Both the position numbers and the translations under genes were made by a program. This document shows, one piece after another, positions 6,216 through 14,558 of a stretch of 23,004 nucleotides of DNA; positions within the stretch are counted from its first letter, which is position 1, and the number at the start of each line of letters is the position of its first letter. This stretch comes from Eubacterium sp. CAG:251 (lineage in GTDB: Bacteria; Bacillota; Clostridia; Oscillospirales; Acutalibacteraceae). The stretch spans positions 52,002-75,005 of the forward strand of contig FR889161.1 of the NCBI GenBank assembly GCA_000436835.1, read 5' to 3'. The notes under the pieces were generated by a model that was not told the origin of the DNA, did no database searches, and saw only the letters and a list, made by a program, of their open reading frames with translations.

Positions 6216-8241
6216 TCTTGCAAAAACAGCTGGCTTTTGCTTTGGAGTTGACAGGGCAGTTAATCTTGTTTATGATTTGCTTCAAAAGGGTGAGAAGGTT
6301 TGCACTCTCGGTCCGATTATTCACAATCAGCAGCTTGTTGATGATTTAAAAAGCAAAGGCGTTAAAATTATTGATGACGTTTGCGATTGCCCCAAGGGGT
6401 ATACTGTTGTAATAAGAACTCACGGAGTTGAAAAAGAGGTTATCGATAAGGCTGAGGACAGTAATATTGATTTCATTAATGCAACGTGCCCGTTTGTTTT
6501 AAAAATTCATAAAATCGTGTCAGAACAGCCTGACGGTACGGTTACTCTTATTGCAGGGGACGAAAATCATCCTGAGGTTTTGGGTATTCGCTCCTACTGC
6601 AAGGGCGAAAGCTTCGTCTTTAAAAACGAAGATGAACTTCAAATAATTCTTGAAAATCTCCAAAATTCAGCCGAAAAATCGGTAATTTGCGTTTCTCAAA
6701 CAACTTTTTCGCTAAAAGAATGGAAAAAATGCGAAAAAATAATAAAAAAACTATATACAAATTGCAAAATTTATAGTACAATATGTAATGCTACAGCCGA
6801 TAGGCAGGAAGAAGCGGCACTGCTTTCAAAAAAAGCAGATGCTATGATTGTAATTGGCGGTAGGCATTCATCAAATACCTGTAAGCTCAGGGATGTTTGC
6901 AAGTCAAATGCCGATACGTTTCTTATTGAAACTGCGCAGGAACTTAAAAACATTGATTTGAGCAAATACAGTTATGTTGGTGTTACTGCCGGGGCTTCGA
7001 CACCCTCGGTAATTATCAAGGAGGTACTAAAAACCATGTCCGAAGAAAAAATTGAAAAGGAAGTTGAAGTAGCTGCAACAGCTGCGGAGACAGCAGAAAC
7101 CGCTGATAAGGCCGCTAAGGCTGCTGTCAAAGCATCTGCTGATGGTGAAGCAACCTTCGAAGAAATGCTTGAAGAATCATTCAGAGAAGATGAAAACAGC
7201 AAGGTCGTAACAGGTACTGTTGTCAACATTACTCCTACAGAGGTATTTGTAGACGTTGACGGTAGAAAGCAGACAGGCGTTATCGCACTTGATGATCTTT
7301 CCGCTGAACCTATCAGCAATCCAAGCCAAGCAGTTTCAATCGGTGACAAGCTTAGTCTTGTTATTATGAAAACTGATGACAGCGAGGGCGTTCTTAAGCT
7401 TTCTAAGAAGCTTGTGGATGCTTTTCAGGGATGGGAAGAAATCGTTAAGGCAAAGGAAAACGATGAAATTCTTGAAGGTGTTGTATCAGCAGTTGTTAAG
7501 GGCGGCGTAGTTGCCGTAACTAACGGTAGCAGAGTATTTATCCCTGCTTCTCAAACAGGTGTTCCGAGAAATCAGGAGCTTGATGTCCTTAAGGGTACAA
7601 CAGTTCGTTTCAGAATTATTGATATTAACCCTGCAAGACGTCGTGCAGTAGGCTCAATCAAGGTTGTTGCTAACGAGGAAAGAAAGGCACAGCAGGATGC
7701 ATTATGGGCAACTCTCGAAGAGGGTCAGAAGCTCACAGGTACTGTTAAGTCATTAACAAGCTACGGTGCATTTGTTGATATCGGCGGTATGGACGGTATG
7801 ATTCATATCAGCGAGCTTTCATGGAACAGAATCAAGCATCCGTCAGAGGTTGTTAATGTCGGCGATACTGTTGAGGTTACAATTAAGAAGCTTGACCCTG
7901 AAACAAGAAAGATTTCTCTCGGCTTTAAGAAGCTTGAGGACAACCCATGGGAAATCCTTAAGAGAGATTATCCTGTAGGCACTGATTGCAAAGCTAAGAT
8001 TGTTGGTCTTGCATCATTTGGCGCATTTGCTAATATCCTTCCGGGTATTGACGGTCTTATCCACATCAGCCAGATTTCTTGGGAAAGAATTAACATTCCT
8101 GCCGATGTACTTAAGGTTGGCGATGAAGTTGACGTTAGAATTACTGAGGTTGACTTTGATAAGAAGAGAGTTTCTCTTTCAATGAAGGAACTTCTTCCTA
8201 AGCCAAACGCTGACGAGGCAGAGGCTGACGACGCTGAATAA
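6205..8241 (+). CDS. ispH: IspH (HMBPP reductase) fused to ribosomal protein S1
   Basis: One 678-residue frame. Residues 1 to about 277 are 4-hydroxy-3-methylbut-2-enyl diphosphate reductase, the last step of the MEP isoprenoid pathway. The three [4Fe-4S] ligands are visible: Cys12 in GFCFGV, Cys95 in NATCP, Cys194 in TICNAT. His40, His122 and the TAGASTP motif (261-267) are also present. After an Ala/Glu-rich linker (about 278-330) come four S1 RNA-binding domains, roughly 333-401, 419-487, 506-574 and 591-661, then an acidic tail. The last two domains are canonical, with GAFVDIGGMDGMIHIS and GIDGLIHIS. IspH-S1 fusions are known in Clostridia. Met278 has its own strong ribosome site (7018-7024), and codon use changes there, so free S1 may also be made. 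GGGAGG precedes the first start. Confidence 0.95.
   Translation: MQVNLAKTAGFCFGVDRAVNLVYDLLQKGEKVCTLGPIIHNQQLVDDLKSKGVKIIDDVCDCPKGYTVVIRTHGVEKEVIDKAEDSNIDFINATCPFVLKIHKIVSEQPDGTVTLIAGDENHPEVLGIRSYCKGESFVFKNEDELQIILENLQNSAEKSVICVSQTTFSLKEWKKCEKIIKKLYTNCKIYSTICNATADRQEEAALLSKKADAMIVIGGRHSSNTCKLRDVCKSNADTFLIETAQELKNIDLSKYSYVGVTAGASTPSVIIKEVLKTMSEEKIEKEVEVAATAAETAETADKAAKAAVKASADGEATFEEMLEESFREDENSKVVTGTVVNITPTEVFVDVDGRKQTGVIALDDLSAEPISNPSQAVSIGDKLSLVIMKTDDSEGVLKLSKKLVDAFQGWEEIVKAKENDEILEGVVSAVVKGGVVAVTNGSRVFIPASQTGVPRNQELDVLKGTTVRFRIIDINPARRRAVGSIKVVANEERKAQQDALWATLEEGQKLTGTVKSLTSYGAFVDIGGMDGMIHISELSWNRIKHPSEVVNVGDTVEVTIKKLDPETRKISLGFKKLEDNPWEILKRDYPVGTDCKAKIVGLASFGAFANILPGIDGLIHISQISWERINIPADVLKVGDEVDVRITEVDFDKKRVSLSMKELLPKPNADEAEADDAE
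7018..7038 (+). promoter_or_regulatory. Internal ribosome-binding site and in-frame ATG at the IspH/S1 junction
   Basis: AAGGAGGT at 7018-7025 is a near-perfect Shine-Dalgarno sequence, followed 11 bases after the GGAGG core by an ATG at 7036 in the same frame. That ATG is residue 278, just after the IspH domain and before the S1 linker. The spacing is slightly long but usable. It could give a separate 401-residue S1 protein from the same message. It may be a relic of the time when the two genes were separate. Confidence 0.5.
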
Positions 8242-8261
8242 TCTTGCTTATTCAATATTTT

Positions 8262-8292
8262 ACGGCTTCACGCATTTGTGTGAAGCCGTTTA
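8262..8292 (+). terminator. Intrinsic terminator after ispH-S1
   Basis: The stem has perfect 10-bp arms, acggcttcac at 8262-8271 and its complement at 8280-8289, with an 8-base loop, followed by TTTATATTA. It starts about 20 bases after the stop codon and closes the long plus-strand operon. Confidence 0.8.
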
Positions 8293-8324
8293 TATTATAA
8301 ATTATCAAAACATTATTTTCGATA

Positions 8325-8366
8325 CACAAAAATCCTCTTACATACAAAAGTAAGAGGATTTTTGTG
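8325..8366. terminator. Bidirectional terminator, perfect 17-bp stem
   Basis: The arms 8325-8341 and 8350-8366 are exact reverse complements (cacaaaaatcctcttac) with an 8-base loop. The stem carries an A-run on one side and a T-run on the other, so it can work on both strands. It ends two bases from the stop codon of the minus-strand membrane protein and is mainly its terminator. It also backs up the ispH-S1 terminator. Confidence 0.8.
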
Positions 8367-8367
8367 A

Positions 8368-9048
8368 TTAATCATCTAAATGTGCAATTGCATAATCTGC
8401 TTGCTTTTTAGTGAATTTTCCGCCATAGCTTGATGTAAGCTGGTCGTGAATAGCCGCCGGCGACATTGCCATTTGATCTTGATAAGTTTTTGCTGTTTGA
8501 AGTGCATTATAATTCCAGTCAGCGTCGATATGTTCAATAGCATACTTTGCTGCTTCCTTTGAAAATTTTCCGCCGTAGTCAGAAGTTAATTGGTCATAAA
8601 TTCCTTGTTTTGACATATACATATTGTCGCTGTATGATTGTGCAGTTCTTACAGCGGAAATATACTCAGTAGGAATTTTCTTTTTTGTAGTGGTTTCTTT
8701 TGTAGTTGTTACTTTAGTAGTGGTTTCTTTTGTGGTGCCTTCTTCAGTAGTTTCACTACTTTCCTGTGTATCATCTTGTATATCACTTATACCGCTTGAA
8801 GTTGTATAAGTGCTTTGTGTTGAATCATCGCTTGAACCTAATGAGGAAATTACCGCAATAACAACTATTACAATTATAATCCAAAACCACCATTTTTTAT
8901 ATATTGGTTTTTTCTTTTTCTTAGGCGGCTGTTGATTGTACTGTGGTTGTTGATAATACTGATTTTGTTGTACAGGTTGATATTGACCTTGCTGATATTG
9001 TTCTTGTGAGTATTGATTTTGCCGGTTTTGTGGGTTGATTTCATTCAT
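8368..9048 (-). CDS. Membrane-anchored protein with two Host_attach (Ltp-type) repeats
   Basis: 226 residues. Residues 1-45 are rich in Gln, Tyr and Asn; KKKKK and a single membrane helix (about 53-70, WWFWIIIVIVVIAVISSLG) follow; then a Ser/Thr/Glu linker with TTK repeats (about 72-124). The outer part holds two tandem copies, about 130-178 and 181-226, sharing A(R/K)(S/T)Y, MSxxxIxDQLTS.YGGKF and YAI.H. This is the Host_attach domain of Ltp-family surface lipoproteins; a phage Ltp of Streptococcus thermophilus blocks phage DNA entry. Here there is no signal-peptide lipobox; the anchor is the internal helix, with the N-terminus likely cytoplasmic because of the preceding lysines. Strong AAGGAGGT before the start. 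Divergent from an XRE regulator with a shared operator-like repeat. Function unproven. Confidence 0.75.
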   Translation of the reverse strand: MNEINPQNRQNQYSQEQYQQGQYQPVQQNQYYQQPQYNQQPPKKKKKPIYKKWWFWIIIVIVVIAVISSLGSSDDSTQSTYTTSSGISDIQDDTQESSETTEEGTTKETTTKVTTTKETTTKKKIPTEYISAVRTAQSYSDNMYMSKQGIYDQLTSDYGGKFSKEAAKYAIEHIDADWNYNALQTAKTYQDQMAMSPAAIHDQLTSSYGGKFTKKQADYAIAHLDD

Positions 9049-9076
9049 TTGAATTACCTCCTTTAATTTTAAATTT

Positions 9077-9106
9077 ATAATAACACATAAGTATGCAAAA
9101 TGTCAA
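9077..9106 (-). promoter_or_regulatory. Promoter of the Host_attach-repeat gene
   Basis: On the minus strand a perfect TTGACA (complement of 9101-9106) is followed after 18 bases by TATTAT (complement of 9077-9082). The start of transcription would fall about 20 bases before the AAGGAGGT ribosome site. The promoter overlaps the inverted repeat at 9082-9116, so a repressor bound there would block it. Confidence 0.65.
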
Positions 9107-9116
9107 CATATGTGTT
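9082..9116. promoter_or_regulatory. Operator-like inverted repeat between divergent genes
   Basis: Two exact 8-bp arms, aacacata at 9082-9089 and tatgtgtt at 9109-9116, are separated by 19 bases, so their centres are 27 bp apart. The left arm touches the -10 box and the right arm lies just upstream of the -35 box of the minus-strand promoter. A direct repeat gttcataa at 9114-9121 and 9129-9136 follows toward the XRE gene. This is a plausible binding site for the neighbouring XRE protein (inference). Confidence 0.45.
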
Positions 9117-9161
9117 CATAATAGAGCCGTTCATAACATAAAATCTAATTGAGGTGATTTT

Positions 9162-9398
9162 ATGTATGTTCCTGTCCTTGATTCAAAAATAGTAGGAGAT
9201 GTAATTGCTGATTTTAGAAGAAAAAAGGGTGTTTCACAAGAGGTGTTAAGCGGTCTTGCCGATATTGGTAGAACTCATCTTTCCGCAATAGAGCGTGGAG
9301 AACGTAAGCCGACATTAGAAACGCTTTATCGTTTAAGCAATGCTCTCGATGTTAAAATGAGCGACATTGTAAGAGAAATTGAAAACAGAATAGATTAA
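9162..9398 (+). CDS. XRE-family helix-turn-helix transcriptional regulator
   Basis: 78 residues, almost wholly one Cro/C1-type DNA-binding domain. IADFRRKKGVSQEVLSGLADI is helix 1 to helix 2, RTHLSAIERGERKPTLETLYRLSNAL covers the recognition helix and the family signature, and no ligand or protease domain follows. GAGGTGATTTT before the ATG is a good ribosome site. The gene is divergent from the Host_attach-repeat gene, with about 110 bases and an inverted repeat between them, so it probably controls that gene and itself. A bidirectional terminator follows at 9411-9445. Confidence 0.88.
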   Translation: MYVPVLDSKIVGDVIADFRRKKGVSQEVLSGLADIGRTHLSAIERGERKPTLETLYRLSNALDVKMSDIVREIENRID

Positions 9399-9410
9399 GC
9401 ATTTATTAAA

Positions 9411-9445
9411 CAAAAACGGTATTGCATTTTGCAATACCGTTTTTG
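9411..9445. terminator. Bidirectional terminator between convergent genes
   Basis: Perfect 16-bp stem (arms 9411-9426 and 9430-9445, caaaaacggtattgca) with a 3-base loop. A-run and T-run flank the core, so it serves the XRE gene on the plus strand and carB-dapF on the minus strand, whose stop lies six bases away. Confidence 0.85.
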
Positions 9446-9450
9446 CTTAT

Positions 9451-12400
9451 TTAATATTCAATTTCACCTTTATATACAAGGTTGCAGTCGCCTGTTAAGG
9501 TAACGCCGGTATCTGAATAATTAACTATCAAATCGCCGCCTTTAACCTTTACGGTGATATCTTCGTCTTTGTTGCAATATCCGTTTTCAACCGCTGCAAT
9601 AACTGCCGCACAAGCACCTGTGCCGCAAGCCTGCGTCTCGCCGTTTCCACGCTCCCATACACGCATTTTAAGCGTTTTTGAATTAACTACTCTGACAAAC
9701 TCGGTATTAACTCTTTCAGGGAAAATAGGCGCTGTTTCAAACTGAGGGCCGATGCTTTCAATATCAATCCTGTCTACATTGTCAACAAATACTACGCAGT
9801 GCGGATTGCCGACGGCACAGCAGGTGATATTGTACTGCTTTGAGCCTATTTCAGCAGGATAGTTGATAGCCTTTTCACTGTCAATCAAAACAGGTATATT
9901 AGCTGCATTAAGCTCTGCTTTGCCCATTGAAACCTTGACTGACGATACCTTGCCATCACGTGTAAATAGGCGAAGAACTTTTACACCCGAAGCTGTTTCT
10001 ATAGTGATTTTATCTTTTTTGACGATATCGTTATCATAAAGGAATTTGCCTACACACCTTATCGAGTTGCCTGCCATCTTGCCCTCACTGCCGTCAAGAT
10101 TAAAGACACGCATTTTAGCGTTTGCAATCTTGCTTTCTTCAATAAGAACTATTCCGTCGCCGCCGATACCCTTGTGCCTGTCGCAAAATTCAATTGCAAA
10201 ACTTTCAGGACAGGTGATAATACCGCATTGATTGTTAAAGAAAATGTAGTCGTCGCCGGTGCCTTGCATTTTGGAAAATTTAAGTATTCCTTTTTCTTTA
10301 CGCATAAAGTTGATATCAACAAGCTCGGTGTTCGTTTCCTTGTAACGTGATGCAATGATATCCGCAACGGCATTGGCAGTATCGAGTGAAGTGATTGTAG
10401 CAATGCCAAGCTGGTTTGCTCTGTTGTGAAGTTTGATGTAATCGGCAATTGATTTTTTGTCGCTTTTGCCTGTATATACAATGTAATCAAGCTGACCCGA
10501 TTCAACAAGGTCCATAATGGAGTTGTCCTCTCTTAGCTTGTTTACAACATTAACCTTAATGCCCAAGCTTTCAATCGCCTTAGCCGTTTCGGGAGTAGCC
10601 CAAATCTTTGCACCGAGGTCATCAAGCTTTTTTGCAAGACCGACTATTTCAAATCTGTCCTGCTTGGTGACTGTTATAAGTACACCGTGCTCGTCTTTAG
10701 AATGGAAATCAGTTTTAAATCCTGCCGATACAAGTCCTTTGAACAATGCTTCCACAAGATTTTTGCCAACGCCTAAAACTTCGCCGGTTGACTTCATTTC
10801 AGGCCCTAACTTAGAGTTTACGTCGTTAAGTTTTTCAAAGCTGAAAACAGGTACTTTAACTGCAACATAGGGCGGTGTTTTGTAAAGTCCTGTGCCGAAG
10901 CCGAGGTCTTTAAGCTTTTGATCCACCATAATTTTAGTTGCAAGTTCAACCATAGGAACGCCTGTTACCTTGCTGATATAAGGTATTGTTCTTGACGCTC
11001 TCGGATTAACCTCAATAACGTATAGTTCATTGTGATAAATAAGATATTGAATGTTTACAAGACCTTGTGTGCCAAGCTCAAGCGCAAGCTTTTGCGAAAC
11101 GTCACAAATCTTTTCAAGCATCATATCGTTAAGATTGTAAGGGGGATAAACGGCAATTGAGTCGCCCGAGTGAACACCCGCTCTTTCAATATGCTCCATA
11201 ATACCCGGTATAAGAACATCCTCGCCGTCGGAAATACAATCAACCTCAAGTTCCGTTCCCATCATATATTTATCAACAAGTACGGGATTTTCAATTCCTT
11301 GCGCAAGTATGATTGCCATATACTGCTTAACGTCATCATCAGTGTACGCAATAGTCATATTTTGACCGCCGATAACGTATGACGGACGTAAAAGAACAGG
11401 ATATTCAAGCCTTTCAGCCGCCGTCAAAGCCTCGTCAAGAGTCATAACGCTTTCGCCCTTCGGTCTGAATATTCCGTATTTTTCCAAAAGCTCGTCAAAA
11501 CGTTCTCTGTCCTCGGCAATGTCGATTGATTCAGCGCTTGTTCCGAGGATTTTAATACCTTTTTTATCAAGGAATTTCGTGAGTTTGATAGCGGTCTGCC
11601 CGCCGAATGCAACAACAACGCCGATAGGATTTTCAGCCTTGATAACGTTCATAACGTCCTCGTTTGTAAGCGGCTCAAAATAAAGCCTGTCGCCCGTGTC
11701 AAAGTCGGTAGAAACCGTTTCAGGGTTGTTGTTTATAATGATAACCTCGTATCCAAGCTCTTTAAGAGTCCATACGCAGTGAACGCAGGAGTAGTCAAAT
11801 TCAATACCCTGACCGATACGTATAGGCCCTGAGCCTAATACGATTATTTTTTTCTTATCGCTCTTGTCAAGCTCTCTTGCCTCGCAATGCTCGTCGTAAG
11901 TTGAGTAAAAATAAGGCGTTTCAGCCTTGAACTCCGCACCGCAGGTGTCAACCATTTTGTAAACGCAGTCCTTGTGATATGTAAGGCTGCCACCGCTGAT
12001 TTTTTCAAGCGCCTTGTCGGGATAGCCTAATTTTTTACCTTTTAAATATTGCTCCTTTGAAAGCGGTTTGCCCTCAATTTCAAGCTCATATCTTGCAAGA
12101 TTTTCAAGCTTTGCCAAAAACCATTCGTCAATCATAGTTATTTCGTGAATTTCGGCAATGCTCACACCTTCCTTGAGCGCTTTGAATACGGTAAATAATC
12201 TTATATCGTCTTGGTCGTGCAGTTTTTGCTTAATGTCAACGCCGTTTAGCGCCTTGTTATTAAGCGTATCAAGCCCAATCTCAGCACCTCTGACTGCTTT
12301 CATAATTGCCTGCTCAAAGCTCGGCGCAATGCTCATAACCTCGCCGGTAGCCTTCATTTGAGTACCAAGCTTACGTGAAGCGTTTACAAACTTGTCAAAC

Positions 12401-13482
12401 GGCCATTTCGGAAGTTTAACAACAACATAGTCAAGCGTAGGCTCAAAGCAAGCGCACGTTTTGCCCGTGATATCATTCTTAATTTCATCAAGAGTGTAGC
12501 CCAGTGCAATTTTGGTAGTTACTTTAGCAATAGGGTAACCCGTAGCCTTAGAAGCAAGCGCAGAAGAACGTGAAACTCTCGGATTAACCTCAATAACAGA
12601 ATATTCAAAGCTCTCCGGATTTAATGCAAATTGACAGTTGCAACCGCCCTCAATTCCAAGCTCGGTAATAATGTCAAGAGATGCGCTTCTGAGCATTTGA
12701 AGTTCCTTGTCAGCAAGCGTTACGGCAGGGGCGATAACAATGCTGTCGCCTGTATGAACACCGACCGGGTCAAAGTTTTCCATTGAGCAAACTGCAATAA
12801 CATTACCTACGCTGTCACGCATTACTTCAAATTCAATCTCTTTCCAGCCTGCGATGTATCTTTCAACAAGTACCTGAGTAATAGGTGAGAGCATTAAGCC
12901 GTTTTTGGCAATAACCTCAAGCTCGTGCTCGTTGTATGCAACGCCGCCGCCTGCACCGCCCAATGTAAAGGCAGGGCGAATAATAACAGGATAGCCGATA
13001 TCGCTTGCGATTTCCTTTGCGTGGTCAACAGTGTATGCAATGTCGCTCGGCACAACAGGCTGATTAATTTTAACCATTGTGTCACGGAACATTTGCCTGT
13101 CCTCAGCCTTGTCTATAGCCTCGGCGTCCGTTCCCAAAAGCTTGACTCCCATTTCGTCAAGGTATCCGTCTTTTGCAAGCTGCATACCGATTGTAAGACC
13201 TGTTTGACCGCCAAGACCGCAAAGTATGGAATCGGGGCGTTCCTTTTCAATAATTCTTTTAACCGTTTCTTCCGTAAGCGGCTCAAGATATATGTGGTCG
13301 GCAAGCGCCTTATCAGTCATAATGGTCGCAGGGTTTGAGTTTACAAGTACAACCTCAATGCCTTCATCCTTAAGCACACGGCAAGCTTGAGCACCTGCAT
13401 AGTCAAATTCTGCGGCTTGACCTATAACAATAGGGCCTGAGCCGATAACAAGTACCTTTTTTATGTCTTTATTAAGAGGCAT
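9451..13482 (-). CDS. carB: Carbamoyl-phosphate synthase large subunit fused to a DapF-like epimerase domain
   Basis: One uninterrupted frame of 1343 residues. Residues 1 to about 1059 are a full-length CarB: first ATP-grasp half with VLVIGSGPIVIGQAAEFDY (about 10-28) and RPAFTLGGAGGG (169-180), second half from about 550 with IIVLGSGPIRIGQGIEFDY and RPSYVIGGQNM, then the MGS-like regulatory domain. It makes carbamoyl phosphate from bicarbonate, ATP and ammonia passed from CarA. Residues about 1060-1343 are a full-length diaminopimelate epimerase fold: RHKGIGGDG, NLDGSEGK, GNPHCVVF, NTEFV, ERGNGETQACGTGA. The second catalytic Cys (about 1286) is present, but the first, expected in MCGN, is Ala (about 1137), and GND is GDD. 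No stop or ribosome site separates the parts. Overlaps carA by one base; GGGAGG precedes the start. Confidence 0.93.
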   Translation of the reverse strand: MPLNKDIKKVLVIGSGPIVIGQAAEFDYAGAQACRVLKDEGIEVVLVNSNPATIMTDKALADHIYLEPLTEETVKRIIEKERPDSILCGLGGQTGLTIGMQLAKDGYLDEMGVKLLGTDAEAIDKAEDRQMFRDTMVKINQPVVPSDIAYTVDHAKEIASDIGYPVIIRPAFTLGGAGGGVAYNEHELEVIAKNGLMLSPITQVLVERYIAGWKEIEFEVMRDSVGNVIAVCSMENFDPVGVHTGDSIVIAPAVTLADKELQMLRSASLDIITELGIEGGCNCQFALNPESFEYSVIEVNPRVSRSSALASKATGYPIAKVTTKIALGYTLDEIKNDITGKTCACFEPTLDYVVVKLPKWPFDKFVNASRKLGTQMKATGEVMSIAPSFEQAIMKAVRGAEIGLDTLNNKALNGVDIKQKLHDQDDIRLFTVFKALKEGVSIAEIHEITMIDEWFLAKLENLARYELEIEGKPLSKEQYLKGKKLGYPDKALEKISGGSLTYHKDCVYKMVDTCGAEFKAETPYFYSTYDEHCEARELDKSDKKKIIVLGSGPIRIGQGIEFDYSCVHCVWTLKELGYEVIIINNNPETVSTDFDTGDRLYFEPLTNEDVMNVIKAENPIGVVVAFGGQTAIKLTKFLDKKGIKILGTSAESIDIAEDRERFDELLEKYGIFRPKGESVMTLDEALTAAERLEYPVLLRPSYVIGGQNMTIAYTDDDVKQYMAIILAQGIENPVLVDKYMMGTELEVDCISDGEDVLIPGIMEHIERAGVHSGDSIAVYPPYNLNDMMLEKICDVSQKLALELGTQGLVNIQYLIYHNELYVIEVNPRASRTIPYISKVTGVPMVELATKIMVDQKLKDLGFGTGLYKTPPYVAVKVPVFSFEKLNDVNSKLGPEMKSTGEVLGVGKNLVEALFKGLVSAGFKTDFHSKDEHGVLITVTKQDRFEIVGLAKKLDDLGAKIWATPETAKAIESLGIKVNVVNKLREDNSIMDLVESGQLDYIVYTGKSDKKSIADYIKLHNRANQLGIATITSLDTANAVADIIASRYKETNTELVDINFMRKEKGILKFSKMQGTGDDYIFFNNQCGIITCPESFAIEFCDRHKGIGGDGIVLIEESKIANAKMRVFNLDGSEGKMAGNSIRCVGKFLYDNDIVKKDKITIETASGVKVLRLFTRDGKVSSVKVSMGKAELNAANIPVLIDSEKAINYPAEIGSKQYNITCCAVGNPHCVVFVDNVDRIDIESIGPQFETAPIFPERVNTEFVRVVNSKTLKMRVWERGNGETQACGTGACAAVIAAVENGYCNKDEDITVKVKGGDLIVNYSDTGVTLTGDCNLVYKGEIEY

Positions 13483-14558
13483 TATTTGCTACCTCCCATC
13501 ATTTCAATAAATTTGTCGAATATAAATCTTGTGTCGTGCGGACCTGAGCAAGCTTCGGGGTGAAATTGCACCGAAAAGGCTTTTTTATCGGGATAATCAA
13601 CACCTTCGCACGTGCCGTCATTTGCATTAATGTAGCTAACTTTAGCTCCGACCTTTTCAATTTCCTCATTCACAACGGCATAGCCGTGGTTTTGCGAGGA
13701 AATATAAGTTCTGCCTGTTTCAAGATTTTTTACAGGTTGGTTTACACCTCTGTGACCGTATTTTAACTTGGTTGTGTCACCGCCCTGGCTGAGTGCCAAA
13801 AGCTGATGACCGAGGCATATTGCAAAAATAGGAACTTTTCCGACAAGCTTTTTAAGCTGCTCAATTGCTTCAACGTTTTCCTTGGGGTCGCCGGGACCGT
13901 TTGAAAGCATAATTCCGTCAGGGTTTAATGATAAAATGTCGTCTGCCTTTGTGTCATAAGGCATAACGGCAACATTGCAACCCCTCTTGTTAAGCTCTCT
14001 TATAATGTTTTTCTTTGTGCCGTAGTCGATTAAAACTACATTGTATTTGTGCTCATCTGACGCACTCATATATGGCCTTTTGCAAGATACGCTTTTAACT
14101 GCGTTCTTAATCTCGTATGCTTTTAATTTGCCATAATCAACAGTTGCAGGGTTTGATGTGATAATCGCATTCATAACGCCTGCTTCTCTGATAGTTTTAG
14201 TTATTTCTCTTGTGTCAACGCCGTACACGCCGATGATATTATTTTCTTTAAGGTAATCGTCAAGCGTTTTTTCACACCTAAAGTTTGACGGCTCTTCGCA
14301 CCACTCACGTACTATGTAAGCCGAAACGTAGGATTTTTCGCTTTCCTTGTCCTCGTCAATAAAGCCGTAGTTGCCGATAAGAGGAAAGGTTTGCATAACA
14401 ATTTGCCCAAAGTAACTGGGGTCTGTAAGTGTTTCAATATATCCGCCCATACCTGTGGTAAATACAAGCTCACCGGTTACTTCGCCGTTAGCGCCGAATC
14501 TTTTTCCTTCAAAAACATCACCGTTTGCAAGGCATATATAAATCTTGTTTTCTTCCAT
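13482..14558 (-). CDS. carA: Carbamoyl-phosphate synthase small subunit (glutaminase)
   Basis: 358 residues. Hydrolyses glutamine and channels ammonia to CarB. The N-terminal CarA-specific domain (about 1-160) starts with LANGDVFEG and contains TTGMGGYIETLTDPSYFGQI. The class I glutamine amidotransferase domain (about 172-358) has LSNGPGDP (218-225), the nucleophile Cys248 in AICLGHQ, and His333 and Glu335 in QFHPEA. AGGAAG stands before the start. The stop overlaps the carB ATG as TAATG, so the two subunits are translationally coupled. The upstream gap to the divergent argH is filled by repeats; no clear promoter or ARG box was found. Proximity to argH suggests arginine supply, but a pyrimidine role is also possible. 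Confidence 0.95.
   Translation of the reverse strand: MEENKIYICLANGDVFEGKRFGANGEVTGELVFTTGMGGYIETLTDPSYFGQIVMQTFPLIGNYGFIDEDKESEKSYVSAYIVREWCEEPSNFRCEKTLDDYLKENNIIGVYGVDTREITKTIREAGVMNAIITSNPATVDYGKLKAYEIKNAVKSVSCKRPYMSASDEHKYNVVLIDYGTKKNIIRELNKRGCNVAVMPYDTKADDILSLNPDGIMLSNGPGDPKENVEAIEQLKKLVGKVPIFAICLGHQLLALSQGGDTTKLKYGHRGVNQPVKNLETGRTYISSQNHGYAVVNEEIEKVGAKVSYINANDGTCEGVDYPDKKAFSVQFHPEACSGPHDTRFIFDKFIEMMGGSK

Noticed and set aside
9451..10305. A separate dapF gene starting at the Met codon 10303-10305
   Set aside because: There is no stop between it and carB, no Shine-Dalgarno sequence before it, and the frame is continuous, so it is treated as a domain of one fusion protein.
12925..13338. 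A 137-codon frame on the plus strand inside carB
   Set aside because: It is antisense to a highly conserved part of CarB, with no ribosome site or domain; a shadow of the coding bias.
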